Source: Eudromia elegans
Taxonomy: Eukaryota > Chordata > Aves > Tinamiformes > Tinamidae
Direction of reading: 5' to 3'
DNA: 64,000 nucleotides
Assembly (NCBI GenBank): GCA_003342815.1
Contig: PTEX01000303.1
Span: forward strand, 328,415-392,414
How positions within the stretch are numbered: the first letter of the stretch is position 1; the number at the start of each line of letters is the position of its first letter. Below are positions 1 through 11,299 of the stretch, piece by piece. Both the position numbers and the translations under genes were made by a program. The notes under the pieces are model-generated. The model had not been told where the DNA came from. It searched no databases and worked only from the letters and a program-made list of their open reading frames with translations.

Positions 1-580
1 TTCTGCACGGTTTGGAATTGCTCAATTAAAGCCTTGGTAGCCACCTTATGTATATATCTGTAAATAGTTTTATACCTGTACATAGTTAATAGGAGATTCA
101 GTATATATGGCTGGCAGTGCGAGGTCAGCCAGCGGTCAAGCAGCAGGCTGACAGTTAGGTATGAGGTAGGGGCCCACGATGGCCCAGGACAGTTCTAGAA
201 TCTCCAGGCAGAGAGAATGCTCTAGCCAATGAGGATATCTTACCTATAAGATTGTCTGATGCTCTAACCAATGAGGGGATAGCGAAGATGCTGGAATTGC
301 AAGACTGTCCAATCAGAGCTATCCGCGCAGCTATATATACTGTTGTGCCCCACAAAGTTGGAAGATTCTGCAATCACCCCCGTGTGACGCATTGTTTGGG
401 TGTGCGTCTCTTCCCCCGTGCTCCGCCCCCACATGACCCCCAGGGTCGATCCTGACCCTTGTGCGGTGGCGGCGTCTTCTCCAACGAGATCGTTGGGACC
501 AGACCGGAGCTCGGAAGGCGGAGCTTCCAGAGACCTGCAGCACCGGCCGGCGGCGGAACGATGCGCAACCGCTCGCAACA
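1..580 (+). mobile_element. Solo LTR of an endogenous retrovirus, left end cut by window edge
   Basis: Long terminal repeat remnant read on the plus strand. Seen: three CCAAT boxes (226-230, 268-272, 309-313), a TATA box (CTATATATAC, 331-340) and then a GC- and CpG-rich R/U5-like part ending in GCTCGCAACA at 580. The CAACA end matches the end of the LTR at 3345-3899. The part around 59-76 (TGTAAATAGTTTTATAC) matches the U3 of the LTR at 23418. No TG start is visible, so the 5' end probably lies left of the window. No retroviral internal sequence follows, so this is a solo LTR or a 3' LTR whose provirus lies off-window to the left. Small open frames across it are short and have no recognisable domain. 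The 3' boundary is inferred and could instead lie near 605. Confidence 0.72.
217..340 (+). promoter_or_regulatory. LTR U3 promoter with tandem CCAAT units and TATA box
   Basis: An 18-base block at 217-234 (ATGCTCTAGCCAATGAGG) recurs at 259-276 with one change, giving a period of 42 bases. A third CCAAT lies 41 bases further on at 309-313, followed by the TATA box at 331-340. Repeated CCAAT units ahead of a TATA box are typical of retroviral U3 enhancers. Present activity is unknown. Confidence 0.6.
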
Positions 581-2124
581 CTTGGGTGAATCTTACCCCT
601 TAGGCATACCACAATTTACTATGAAATACCATTCTCTTAAGTTATATTTCAAATAATCAGGAAAGTATGCTTTTCCAAAGCTTTTTTTTTATTTTTTTTT
701 CCCAAAGGTTTTTGGGACATAATAATATTTGTCAAATTTTTTTCATGATAAAAATGAAGTTCATTTAAGAGTTTTGAACTCAATAGGAAAGGAAGGAAGA
801 TGCTGAAATCTTAGAAAGGAGACAAGTGGCAACTAGTAAGAAAGAACATGATCTCTGTATAAGAATGAAAGAGGTTGGGCAGCTGATAAATTGTCTTATT
901 TTTGCCACTTATTTATGAAATGCACTGGCTTGTGACATGAAGTTAAAAATAAGACTAAATAACCTGATACATATCAATGCCATCATTCATTGTTTGTATG
1001 AGTCTGCAGATGGAATTAATTTCAGCCAAATATAGAGGTTTACATTGTGAGCATTATTTATCTGTGAATTTTTGATCAGTCATTTATTGTTTGAGAAACA
1101 GACATCTGCTTTATTATAATACCTTTTCTCAGAGATAGTTATAGGTTAGATAAGCAGCTCAGGTATAGATATCAAAAAGTATTTGAAAAATCCTAGTTGC
1201 ACAGGTTGTACATAAGAATTTTATAATATTGCATATCTGCTTACAATAAGGTGCCTTAGCACTGCAAATAGCCCTATCTGGAGGGATGAAAAAAAAAAAA
1301 AAAAGATTATTATCTGTTTCCTGTTCATAGCAGGCAAGTCAGCAATATGTAATATCTGCACTTCCTTGTAATACTTTTTTCCCTCCTTCTTTAACAACAC
1401 TTTTTAAGTACTGTCAACATTCAGTGTGTATAAAATATATATTGAAGCATTTTTCAAATGGTTAACTTCATATAAATCTTGTATGTCTTGTGCTTTTTGT
1501 GATTTGTGTTGTGCAGATTATAAAAGAAAGAATTTTCTTTGTATGCATTCCTTCAGTAATTTTACTGACAGATACTCAATTTAAACAATACTTAGCTATC
1601 TATGTGAGTGCCAGAAACCAGGAATCTTCATTAAAAAGAAAAAAGGCTGGTCAATAATCTCTCCATCAGTTTTGTCAATTTTAAGACTGGCAATGAAAAT
1701 TAAACATCAGAAACTCAGTCAAGAAATAAAATTTCTCAATTGTTTGTTTTTTTCTGTCCTATGTAGGCAATATTCTCTATTTTTTCTGTGCTTTTTTTTC
1801 CTCAAACATAAATGAATTTAAATGAAAGGTTTGTTTCAGTTTTTAGTGTCATTCTATAACTGAAGTGCAGCTAGTAACAAATAGTCTGCCTCCCAGTTCC
1901 CCCCATCCTCCTAAAAACTCAGTTGTTACTGGAATGACCAGTAAATAATGGCAAATGAGGAATTCCATTCCTCTGCATGTATACCTGAAATATAGTATTC
2001 TGTAAACCTTTCTTCAACATAAATATTGTATTAATCAAGGTGATTTTTTTCAGTGAACACAAGGATTAAAAAAAAGTTCAAAGCACACTGAGCTGTTAAT
2101 ATTTTCTTTCCATTAGAGAGAAGG
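581..2124. other. Anonymous AT-rich non-coding DNA
   Basis: No gene or recognisable transposon seen. It holds an A16 run at 1289-1304 and one copy of a 31-base exact repeat (1644-1674; partner at 9130-9160). Several T-rich runs occur near 680-710 and 1750-1800. Confidence 0.6.
1644..1674. repeat. 31-bp exact dispersed repeat, copy 1
   Basis: The sequence starting AGGCTGGTCAATAATCTC is identical over 31 bases to 9130-9160 in the same orientation, while the flanks on both sides differ. Its origin is unknown: a scrap of an unnamed interspersed repeat or of a retrocopied RNA are both possible. Confidence 0.9.
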
Positions 2125-2310
2125 AGGAAGGAAGGAAGGAAGGAAGGAAGGAAGGAAGGAAGGAAGGAAGGAAGGAAGGAAGGAAGGAAGGAAGGAAGGA
2201 AGGAAGGAAGGAAGNAAGGAAGGAAGGAAGGAAGGAAGGAAGGAAGGAAGGAAGGAAGGAAGGAAGGAAGGAAGGAAGGAAGGAAGGAAGGAAGGAAGGA
2301 AGGAAGGAAG
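2125..2310. repeat. (GGAA)n microsatellite with one N
   Basis: About 46 uninterrupted GGAA units, purines on the plus strand. The single N at 2215 stands where a G is expected and keeps the four-base phase. Open frames across it are low-complexity artefacts of the tract. Confidence 0.98.
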
Positions 2311-3344
2311 CCCTCCCCAACTCTATATGTATCTTATATTGTCTAAGTCGGGCTAATTTAATTTGAAAAACAAGGAAAATGAAGTAATAAAAGGAGCAAT
2401 TGTGGACTTGAAGTCTAATATCAAAAGGCGTGATTGACCTATATATTTGACTGTAACCATCAAATCTGCATAAGTCAATGATTTATATTCTAGCAAAAGA
2501 CAAGGAAAACAATGAAGCTTTTCTCCATCTTGTGTCTTCTATCCAAATCACTTGAACTCATGTAGGTTCGGGAGTTCTGGCTTAGAAGTCACTATGACAG
2601 CTGTCTTGAAACAAACAAATTCTTTTAGAATCACTATTGTAGCTCATTAATCAAACTTTAGGGAAGCTAAATGAGAACAGGAACAGGTTCACCTAACTCA
2701 GGTCTTTTGCCTGCAATGTACACTAAAAACAAATGATACTTCTAACAATAATTTCAATTCTAATAATATTTTTTGTATACTTACATAGGAAAATACCCAT
2801 TTTTTCCTCTCCAGTGAGTAAATTTTCTAGCAATGAATTTGGTAATAAAATTCTTGTTCATGTTCAGCTAATCTGCTAGTTGTAGTAATTCTACACAGAA
2901 CTCATGTTAATAACATTTAATTACTTGTAATACCATTTTATCTGTGGTAGAATAATATAACTTGCAAATGCAGAGAAAATTACTTAAAAAGTCAGAAGTG
3001 ATTTTAAAAAGAGAAAACTTCTATAAACTCAGTGGATACAAGTAAGATCAGATTCTACTCATATTTCTTGCTTTTTTTTAGAATGACCACATCTTTGAAG
3101 AGATAACAATTTCATGTAGTCATGCATTCATTAACATTCACATGAAACTAAAGCTGTTAAAACTCTAACTACAGCTACACAATTTTATATGCTTTCAAAT
3201 AAATATTCTCATTCAAATAAACATTTGTGACCAATTCTTTTCTATCAAAAATCTCTTAGTACCCATTTGTTTCTCATAATGGTCTTCAAAGCTATAATTC
3301 AGAAATGAAAAAAAAAAAAAAAAAGGTAGAATATTGCAGAACAT
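2311..3344. other. Anonymous AT-rich non-coding DNA
   Basis: No gene or recognisable transposon. An A17 run (3308-3324) lies just 20 bases ahead of the next LTR. Confidence 0.6.
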
Positions 3345-3899
3345 TGTTGTGCGGCCCCCCTTGGTGGGTGCGCAGGAGAGGATCGGGCCCAGCAGCCTAA
3401 CTTGTATATATGTATATATTATAAATAATTAGTGGGGGAGGCTGCAGGGCGAGGGCCAATGGACGGGAGGATCCAGAGCGCCCCAATCCTGAGCCGCCGA
3501 GTCATCATACCGTTAGGGACGCCCAATGGGAAGTGACAGGGTGGCCACACTGTGGCCAACCAAAGATCTCCACGCGGCACTGACACCCTATATATATCCC
3601 ACACCTCCCTCAGTAAATGGGCTGTTTTGCTGCAATCCCCAGTGTGTGTCTCTTCTGTGTCTGAGTGCTGTATGCTTGTGATACGTGTGGTGTGTGTGTG
3701 AGACCCGGGGTCCTAGGCACGCAGGCCCTGCTCTCACGAACCGACTTCTCAGGGCGGCATCCTGGCCAGCTTGCCTGCGCGCCGCGGTGTGGCGCCCCAC
3801 GGAATCTCCTCCGAAGACCATCCCGGTGGGGGACCGGAATTGTCAGGCCGGCGCTCAGCAGCTGCGTGCGTCACCTTGCAGCCGCAGGGTCTCCCAACA
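3345..3899 (+). mobile_element. Solo LTR of an endogenous retrovirus (555 bp)
   Basis: Complete-looking LTR with TGTTG at the start and CAACA at the end, a 5-bp inverted terminus. U3 carries CCAAT boxes at 3456-3460, 3483-3487 and 3523-3527 and a TATA box at 3588-3597. The R/U5 part has GCTTGTGATACGTGTG, close to GATTGTGATACATGTG in the LTR at 23418, so the two belong to one family. The last 140 bases hold about 15 CpG sites, unlike the AT-rich surroundings. No internal retroviral sequence lies beside it, which indicates a solo LTR left by LTR-LTR recombination. The flanking nine bases match 8 of 9 (GCAGAACAT at 3336-3344, GTAGAACAT at 3900-3908). Orientation is inferred from the TATA/CCAAT order. 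Confidence 0.8.
3456..3597 (+). promoter_or_regulatory. LTR U3 promoter: three CCAAT boxes and TATA box
   Basis: CCAAT at 3456, 3483 and 3523 precedes CCCTATATATATCCC ending at 3600. The arrangement repeats that of the LTRs at 1-580 and 23418-24018, which supports a shared, functional ancestral promoter. Activity today is not known. Confidence 0.55.
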
Positions 3900-4204
3900 G
3901 TAGAACATATTAATCAATGATGTGGCTGATACACTAGAAGAAATAATTGTATTTTAGATTTTCTTTATCTGAATTTCTAGACCTATATTGCTATGAATCT
4001 GTAAAATCTCTAAGCAGGATCTCAATTTTGTCTGATGCATTTGTGTTGGATAAATCATTTCTTCTTTTGGATCACTAAATTGGGGGAAGTATGTAGAATT
4101 CCCATGCAGATAGGTAATTTTGCATCTAAAGAAAATCAAGAATTTAAATTACAAATTTTTTTGAATGAAAATATTCACAAAATTTTCCTGTGTCCTAATA
4201 TCTC
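3900..4204. other. Anonymous AT-rich spacer between LTR and CR1
   Basis: No coding or repeat signal recognised; AT-rich sequence only. Confidence 0.6.
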
Positions 4205-4659
4205 ACAGGAGTGATAAAGGACATCCTTATCACTACCTTTTCTTTCATTCTGGCAGATGTCTTAGCTAAGTCGCTCTCCATCATCTCTGAAAGGTCCTGG
4301 AGAACAGGGGAGGTGCTGGAGGACTGGAAGAAAGCCAATGTCACACCAATCTTCAAAAATGGCAAGAAGGAGGACTCAGGCAACTTCAGCCTGGTGAGCT
4401 TCACCTCCATCCCTGGAAAAGTGATGGAACAGCTCATTCTGGCTCGTCCAGGCACATGGAGGAGAAGAAGGTGCTCAGGAGTAGCCAGCATGGGTTCACC
4501 AAGGGGAAATCATGCTTGACTAGCCTGTTAGCCTTCTATGACGGGGTGACTAGATGATGGCAGAGTGCTGGATGTCATCTGTCTGAACTTCAGCAAGGTT
4601 TTTGACACCGTCCCTCACAACATCCTCCTGGGCAAGCTTCAGAAGTGTGGGATAGATGA

Positions 4660-5067
4660 ATGGACGTTGAGATGTTCAGAGTTCAGAAGATGGTGATCAG
4701 CAGCACAGAGTCCAGTTGGAGACCTTTGGTTAGCAGCGTTCCCCAGGGATCATTCCTCTACCCAGTTCTGTTCAGTTTATTCATTAACGCCCTGGATGAA
4801 GGGATGGAGTGCTCCCTCAGCAAGTTTGCTGACGATACGAAACTGGGAGGAATAGCTGATAGCCTTGAGGGCTGCGCTGCCATCCAGAGGGACATGGACA
4901 GACTGGACAACTGGGCGAAGAGAAACCTCATGAAATTCAACAAGGGCAAGTGCAGGGTCCTGCACCTGGGGAGGAATAACTCCAGACACCCGTACAGGCT
5001 GGGGACTGACCTTCTGGAGAGCAGCCCCGCAGAGAGGGACCTGGGCATCATGGTGGTAACAAGTTGA
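4660..5067 (+). pseudogene. CR1 reverse transcriptase palm fragment (in copy 1)
   Basis: Open stretch of about 135 codons inside CR1 copy 1. It carries a VPQGS block, SLFINALDEG, and the catalytic-site motif FADD at 4825-4836 in [10 protein letters not shown], all typical of CR1-clade reverse transcriptase. It is preceded and followed by frameshifts, so it is a dead fragment of ORF2 and not a gene; the first residues read out of the ancestral frame. Confidence 0.9.
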
Positions 5068-5373
5068 CTATGAGGCAGCAGTATACCCTCGTGGCCAAGG
5101 CCAATGGGATCTTGGGGTGCATTAAGCAGAGCGTCTCCAGTAGATGGAGGGAGGTGATCCTGCCCCTTTACTCAGCCCTGGTGAGGACGCACCTCTAATA
5201 CTGTGTGCAGTTCTGGTCTCTCCAGTACAAGAGTGATGTGAAGCTGCTGGAAAGAGTCCAGCACAGGGCTACAAAGATGATCAGGGGCCTGGGACACCTG
5301 CCTTATGAGGAAAGGCTGAGACAGCTGGGCCTCTTCACCCTGGAGAAGAGAGTGCTGAAAGGGAATCTAATCA

Positions 5374-5622
5374 GTGTATAGAAGTTCCTCAAGTGAGGAG
5401 GATGGGGCTGGCCTCTTCTCAGTGGTGGCCAGCGATAGGACTAGAGGAAACAACCACAAATTGAGGCATCAAAAGTTCCACAGGAACTTAAGAAAGAATT
5501 TCTTAACAGTGAGAGTGACAAAGCGCTGGAACAGGCTTCCCAGAGAGGTTGTGGAGTCTCCTTCTCTGGAGATCTTCAAAACCCGTTTGGACACAATCCT
5601 GTGCCACACGACCCTGCTCTAG
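5374..5622 (+). pseudogene. CR1 ORF2 C-terminal fragment (in copy 1)
   Basis: About 80 codons that match the C-terminus of CR1 ORF2: [33 protein letters not shown] and a stop shortly after. Nearly the same peptide is encoded by copy 3 at 56050-56279. It lies about 90 bases ahead of the CR1 3' tail. The frame is interrupted upstream by a TAG at about 5379, at the point where copy 3 stays open. Confidence 0.9.
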
Positions 5623-5714
5623 GTGACTCTGTGTGTGCAGGGGAGTTGGACTAGATGACCTCTAGAGGTCCCTTCCAACTTTAAGCATTCTATGATTTTA
5701 GGATTGTACGATTC

Positions 5715-8700
5715 TTCCACTGAATTATTTAGCTTTTGGGGCTGCAAAGAAAGAGTGAAAGGCAGATCCCCAAACTTATTTTTATGTCAAAAAAAGCAAC
5801 ACCAAGTGTCCCACAGTCCAGACTAGGGATTTGCAGCTGAGCCAACAACCTACTTAACTGCGCACACAGGTTTCACATCTGAGTAGGCTGGTGAACCTGA
5901 TGCTCCACTGTTAACATGTCTGAGTATAGTCATATATTTCAAGATTGTGACTAAAAGGAGCATCATGCACACTATTTTCTCCATAGTGTAGGTGTAATCC
6001 TTACTGCTGTTTTCCTTCCATACAAACAGGATAGAAATGATTTTTCTCCTGTTAAGTGTCTCATTAGAAATGCTATCTTATTACACTTACTAATGAGACA
6101 TTTTGATATTTGAACCCTTGTTCTCCCTTGCACTTATGTACAATTAAACCTACATAGTATTGCTGATAACAGTGGTGTTATTCCAGCACGTAGATTGCCA
6201 TAGCAATAAAAAGCGTGAGATAGATAAAGAGACTGATCATCAGAAGTTTTAAAAACAGACTAATTGTTGAAATGTTTCAGAAAGTGTGGGTTTTTTTTTT
6301 TTAATCAGATCAGTATTTGTAATTAATTATATCTTGGAAACTGCTAAATCTGATTTATTAGTAGGTACATGGATTAAACACAGAATTGATTTCACTTAGT
6401 TGTTCTACGCTTAATTGCTCTACTCAAAGATTTTTACTTGATTTGCTGTTGACCACTTATTTCCTCACACTCCATACTGTTCTTGTAATGGCTAATTTGC
6501 TTAGTATTCTAATAGTCCCAATCTCAGCATAGTTTCCATTATTTGACATGTGTCTCATTGAAGTAATAAGGATAAATGTTACTATTTAACACGAAGGAAT
6601 CTACAATCAAAACTTGATTTCCACTTATACTCCAATTACATTATAGGATTGTATTTTTACCACTAGATGTTAATTAGCATACAGGCTGTTCATATGGTTA
6701 GAGCCATTTTCTTAATATACTTGAAAAAAATTCATAATAAATCCAGAATTAGCCATATACAAATATAAATAAAGGAATATATTAATAGTGAGGAGTGTTG
6801 GAGATCTGAAATCCAGATATCAATCATCTGTACAGTGTTATTTCATATTATGTCCATTTTTTGACTGAAACTTTGCATGAAATATTTCTTTCTGTGTATA
6901 ATCCTTCCATCTAACTATTTTTATGTAAGCAAACTACACTTTGTGCTTCTAAAATCCAAAATTACGTGAGAAAATAACTGTCAGCTTTGATGTCATTTTA
7001 AATCAGTGATAGTGTCTCTAAGGTAGATTCTGATCTGAGATGCATCTTGGGGAGCTCTACTATCTTCATTAAAATAGTTGCTGATTGACACTACTTGCCA
7101 CATTCTACTTATCTAGGATATGTTTTTTTAGCTACTGCTTTAGGCTGTTTTCATCATCTTGTAAGAATTTTAAAAGTAGTATAATTTAACAGGAAATAAA
7201 AAAACCCCTATATATACAGAAAACACACACATAAAAAAAAGAAATGGGTTTTCAACTTTTAAAAATTGTTGGAGACTGATTTTGTATTCAGGGTGTTGCT
7301 TATGCATAATAGTTTCATATTCATTTATGCCCAGCGCATGGGCATGTGCTGCATTTAAAAATGGCAAGATTTTTCCAAATGTGAATGTATCTTCTCTGAC
7401 CATATATAAGTTACATCATGTCATAAAAGACAATTTTGGATCACATTATATTTCTGAAAGCAATATATACCTAAATGAAAATAATGTTTACTGTGCATAC
7501 TACATATCATTTTACAAAAGCATGCAAAGACAAATTACAAAGGAAATAGGCCTTAGGAATACTACTGAATATTCTCGTGACTACTAATAATATGCTTCAT
7601 CTGTCTTCAGATCCGTCTCATTAAATTATTAAATCTTTTTTATTTCCTGGTTTGGGGAAGTTTAAATTTAATACAAAGTTTTAGATGTGAACAAATATTA
7701 GCACTGAAAAGTCATACTAATAACTTCGCTTTTTTGAAATCATCATTCATTCTATGACTAGTACAATGTTTAACCGTGCTACATTGCTGTACCTGACATA
7801 GCTATCCCTCAGTATTGATATTTCAAGCCTTTGGCGTTTTTTTTTTTTGAGAATGCTTTCCTGGCATCCAGACAAATTATTTGATCATTGACATTGAATC
7901 AAGTTTAAATTGAGTATGGACTGTAATTATATAATAATTTCTTTCTTTTTTTTTTTTTTTTTTCATCTCTCTGGAGAAATCATTTGCTAGGAATAAATCA
8001 AAAAATGTTGACCTTAATAATTGACTTTGAGAGTCCAAACCACAAGGGACTTGTTCTGTAATATTAGATTTTACACATTTGCTATGCTCAGGACTAAATT
8101 ATCAGTCTTCTATGCCTGATTTTATTCATATATGCAAATTTCAAAGCATATTTATAAGTCAGCTTTCATTAGATTGATTTCTCCAAAAAGCTCTACAGTT
8201 TCAATTGAACATATCAACTCCTAAAACTCTACCAGTTTGTAAAACATTGTTAATGAAATTTCTGATGGCAGCAACCATGCCAGTAAGCATATCCATAGGT
8301 GACTCCTTCAAAACATTACGGAATTTCCCAAGGGAAATAATGGAGATGATAGACTGTGTGTACAATTTGCTCTTCTTTTTACATGTTATTATTACACATT
8401 CTTAGCCAACAGCCACCTAACTCTTTCTAGGGACCACAGTAACTATTCAGCTCTGCTGGATGTCTCTTACTTTTCACAGATTCCAAGATTCTTTCATGAA
8501 AACCAAACAGTACTGATTGTTGCTATATAATAGTAAAGATAACTCACAAATATAGAAAGATTTTCTCATAGTAAGAGAGAGAAAGTAAACAAAATTAATG
8601 AAATTAAATAATTAACTTGTCCTGCAAGAACCATTTTATGACTTACTTAATTTCAGCATAATGACCAGATTCCAAGCTAAAAGGTTTCAACATTGGTGTA

Positions 8701-8715
8701 TGAGAAAAGAAAAAG
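5715..8715. other. Anonymous AT-rich non-coding DNA
   Basis: Three kilobases without a recognisable gene or transposon. A T18 run lies at 7946-7963. Open frames such as 7282-7587 (101 codons) are of the length expected by chance in a window of this size and show no domain. Confidence 0.6.
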
Positions 8716-8900
8716 AAGAAAAGAAAAGAAAAGAAAAGAAAAGAAAAGAAAAGAAAAGAAAAGAAAAGAAAAGAAAAGAAAAGAAAAGAAAAGAAAAGAA
8801 AAGANAAAGAAAAGAAAAGAAAAGAAAAGAAAAGAAAAGAAAAGAAAAGAAAAGAAAAGAAAAGAAAAGAAAAGAAAAGAAAAGAAAAGAAAAGAAAAGA
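8716..8900. repeat. (AAAAG)n microsatellite with one N
   Basis: About 37 AAAAG units, purines on the plus strand. The single N at 8805 sits where the five-base phase slips by one (G to G distance is six). This suggests an unresolved slippage or merge point in the assembly rather than a simple unknown base. Confidence 0.98.
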
Positions 8901-9129
8901 GAGATATAAGAAAATTTTGAGGTGGTGCAAAAAGTGGAAAAAAATGGCATAATGCACACACTGAAAATATTCTGAGGAACACAAAGGGAAAAGCTTGAAA
9001 AGAGAGAGATCTTCCGCTACAGGAACTTTAACAAATCTACCAAGGGCAAGGATAGCATGTAATTGAAAATTATCAACTTATCAATTTATAATCTATGATT
9101 TATAATGCTGAATTAGCTGTAGTATATCT

Positions 9130-9160
9130 AGGCTGGTCAATAATCTCTCCATCAGTTTTG
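9130..9160. repeat. 31-bp exact dispersed repeat, copy 2
   Basis: Identical to 1644-1674 and in the same orientation, about 7.5 kb away. Flanks are unrelated. Confidence 0.9.
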
Positions 9161-11272
9161 AACTTATTTGCCCTAAAGGACTCTATTTTCCTAGCAGTGA
9201 AGAATAACTTCTGCTAATGCAAGTTAAAAAGCAATTTGAATGACATTTTGCCGTTTTTTATAGAGGAGCAAATTCATGTTTCAAGACAGATGAAAAGTAC
9301 AGGATACTCACAATTAAAAAAAAAAAAACAGATTAAATATATATTTTCTACACACTTTCTGCAGTTTCAGAGCAGATCTAAAATAAGAATAGTAACCAAA
9401 CTTCTCTGTGTTGAGTAACATTGTAACATACAGTGCCAACACTGCTCCAAAGTTCAAATTTTGTTTTATAATCAGGCAGATCTGAGTTCAAATAATATTT
9501 AGTTATCCATTTGATTTTATTACTTGCATTAGAAGTTGATAAACTGAATATATGTTATCATACTTTGGAACTTGCATTATGTTAATAGAAAATTTTTAAA
9601 TAAATAAATAAACCTTCTTTATCTATTTTTGTTGTTTTCTGGCTGTTCTTTGTAAATAATCATTAAATTTAAACCTTGAGAAAAAAAAGGGCAAAACCCC
9701 ACACTTTAACATGATAACTCATTTGCTTATCTTTTGAAATATTTACTTGCTGTGCTTTATTCAGTGGTTACCAATTATCTGCAGTGTGTTATTGATGTCT
9801 AAGCTGTTTTGAAGTATTTGCATTGGTCAGTGTAATTCATTTGCTTCAGAGGAAATGACTGACTAAAAAGAGTGAGAGTTCTTCAAATCTACTTTGATCA
9901 TATGCACATCTTGCAAAAATTAAATACCATATTAAAGTTCAAACTTTAATTTGATAAACTTTGGAGCAGAAATACTGATTCTTTCTCATTCTCCTCCTTA
10001 TTTTTTATCATTATCACTAGTGAGTCAGTAAATATCCTATGAGAATTCCCAAATATGTAATATTTTCAGTATAAGCTTAATTCCAGCAGAGTCAATGGGC
10101 GTTCTAGTACTGCTTTTAACGTGATCCTAATTTCACCATCCTAGCGGTTTTTCAATGTACAACAGTGATAAACCTGAAAATATAAGGATAGAAAAGGGTT
10201 TTTTAAGATGATCTCACTACTGCAGCCTGATTCACATTGACTGAACGAGACTTGCAAATTGATCATTTTCTTGACTTCCCGCAAGTTCTTTCAGGTATAT
10301 GACTTCATTTGCTGTAAGCCGTTTGCAGACACTAGTCAAAAAGTCATATATGTGCGCTAATTTTTATTTAAGTTTACTCTGATTACTTTTATTTCATCAC
10401 AGTTTCCCAGAGGGAAAAACAGAAGAATCACCTCAGAGAAAAGTAAGCATAGCAAATTGAACATTAATGAGCTCTTTGTCATTAAATTTTATGATGCTAT
10501 AATGATATAGGCTATGAGACAGTCATCCTAACCAAGATATTTATTGGTGTATGGGGAGTGAATACATACATAACATTATGCTGCTGTGAAAAATGAAGAG
10601 AGTCATGAATTATTATTGTTTTAAAGCGGAAATGAGTGGGAAAGCAGACAGAGCCAAAGAACAGACACAGCTGAGGCATTTACTCACAGGCTGTAGGAAT
10701 AAAACCACTTAAGTAAATATGTCTAGATACTGGCATATAATGTTACCTTTGTTAGACTATGAGCATTCTGGTTGGATCCCAGTTTTTCTTTTCAGAAAGA
10801 AATATATGTCGTCCAGTTTATGAATCATATTTGTTATCCAACATGTATGAGACTATGAAATACCTATATTTAGGCAGCCAAATAAAAGTTTCAAATGTCA
10901 TTACCCCACATTTTATTCAAATAAAAAAGGTTAGTAAATTATTAGCTAACTTCAGGAGAGGAGAAGGATTAACGAAGAAGCATGAGGAAAAATAAAAATT
11001 TAAAAATATATCAGTAAAAATTATGTTCAAGAGATGCAGATCTTGCACTTGAGTCATCAGGCATTTCCTGTTCAACTCTTCTACAACAATTTAGATCTTG
11101 GTTAATTTTCCATACAATGGGAACGATTCAGCTTTGGCAGGTGACCACTTGCACCTTTCACTGTTCTCTCCATCTGCCAGTGCTTCTCTGAGAAAATGTT
11201 TTGGTAATGTCATGTACAGAATAAAATCCTAATTAAATGAAGATGAAGATTGTAGCAGATAATACTCAAATT

Positions 11273-11299
11273 AAATATATATATATGTATATATATATA
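11273..11299. repeat. Alternating TA tract
   Basis: AT dinucleotide run with one G interruption. Confidence 0.9.

Larger units (their letters stand above)
4205..5714 (+). mobile_element. CR1 LINE, 5'-truncated, copy 1
   Basis: Non-LTR retrotransposon remnant covering the reverse transcriptase to the 3' end. Peptides matching CR1 ORF2 appear in order: SIISERSW and [13 protein letters not shown] (4280-4360), GFTKGKSCL (from about 4493, another frame), a VPQG-like block and FADD (4825-4836), then PLYSALVR (about 5163) and [17 protein letters not shown] near 5530-5590. The tail has CTAGAGGTCCCTTCCAAC and ATTCTATG. Frameshifts before 4493 and after 4540, plus stops, break it into pieces, so it cannot move on its own. 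The 5' truncation is the usual product of incomplete target-primed reverse transcription. The left boundary is approximate. Confidence 0.95.

Noticed and set aside
2096..2320. Open frames across the GGAA tract
   Set aside because: Pure translation of a microsatellite.
7282..7587. 101-codon open frame
   Set aside because: No domain, no exon context; length expected by chance.
8643..8984. Open frames across the AAAAG tract
   Set aside because: Pure translation of a microsatellite.
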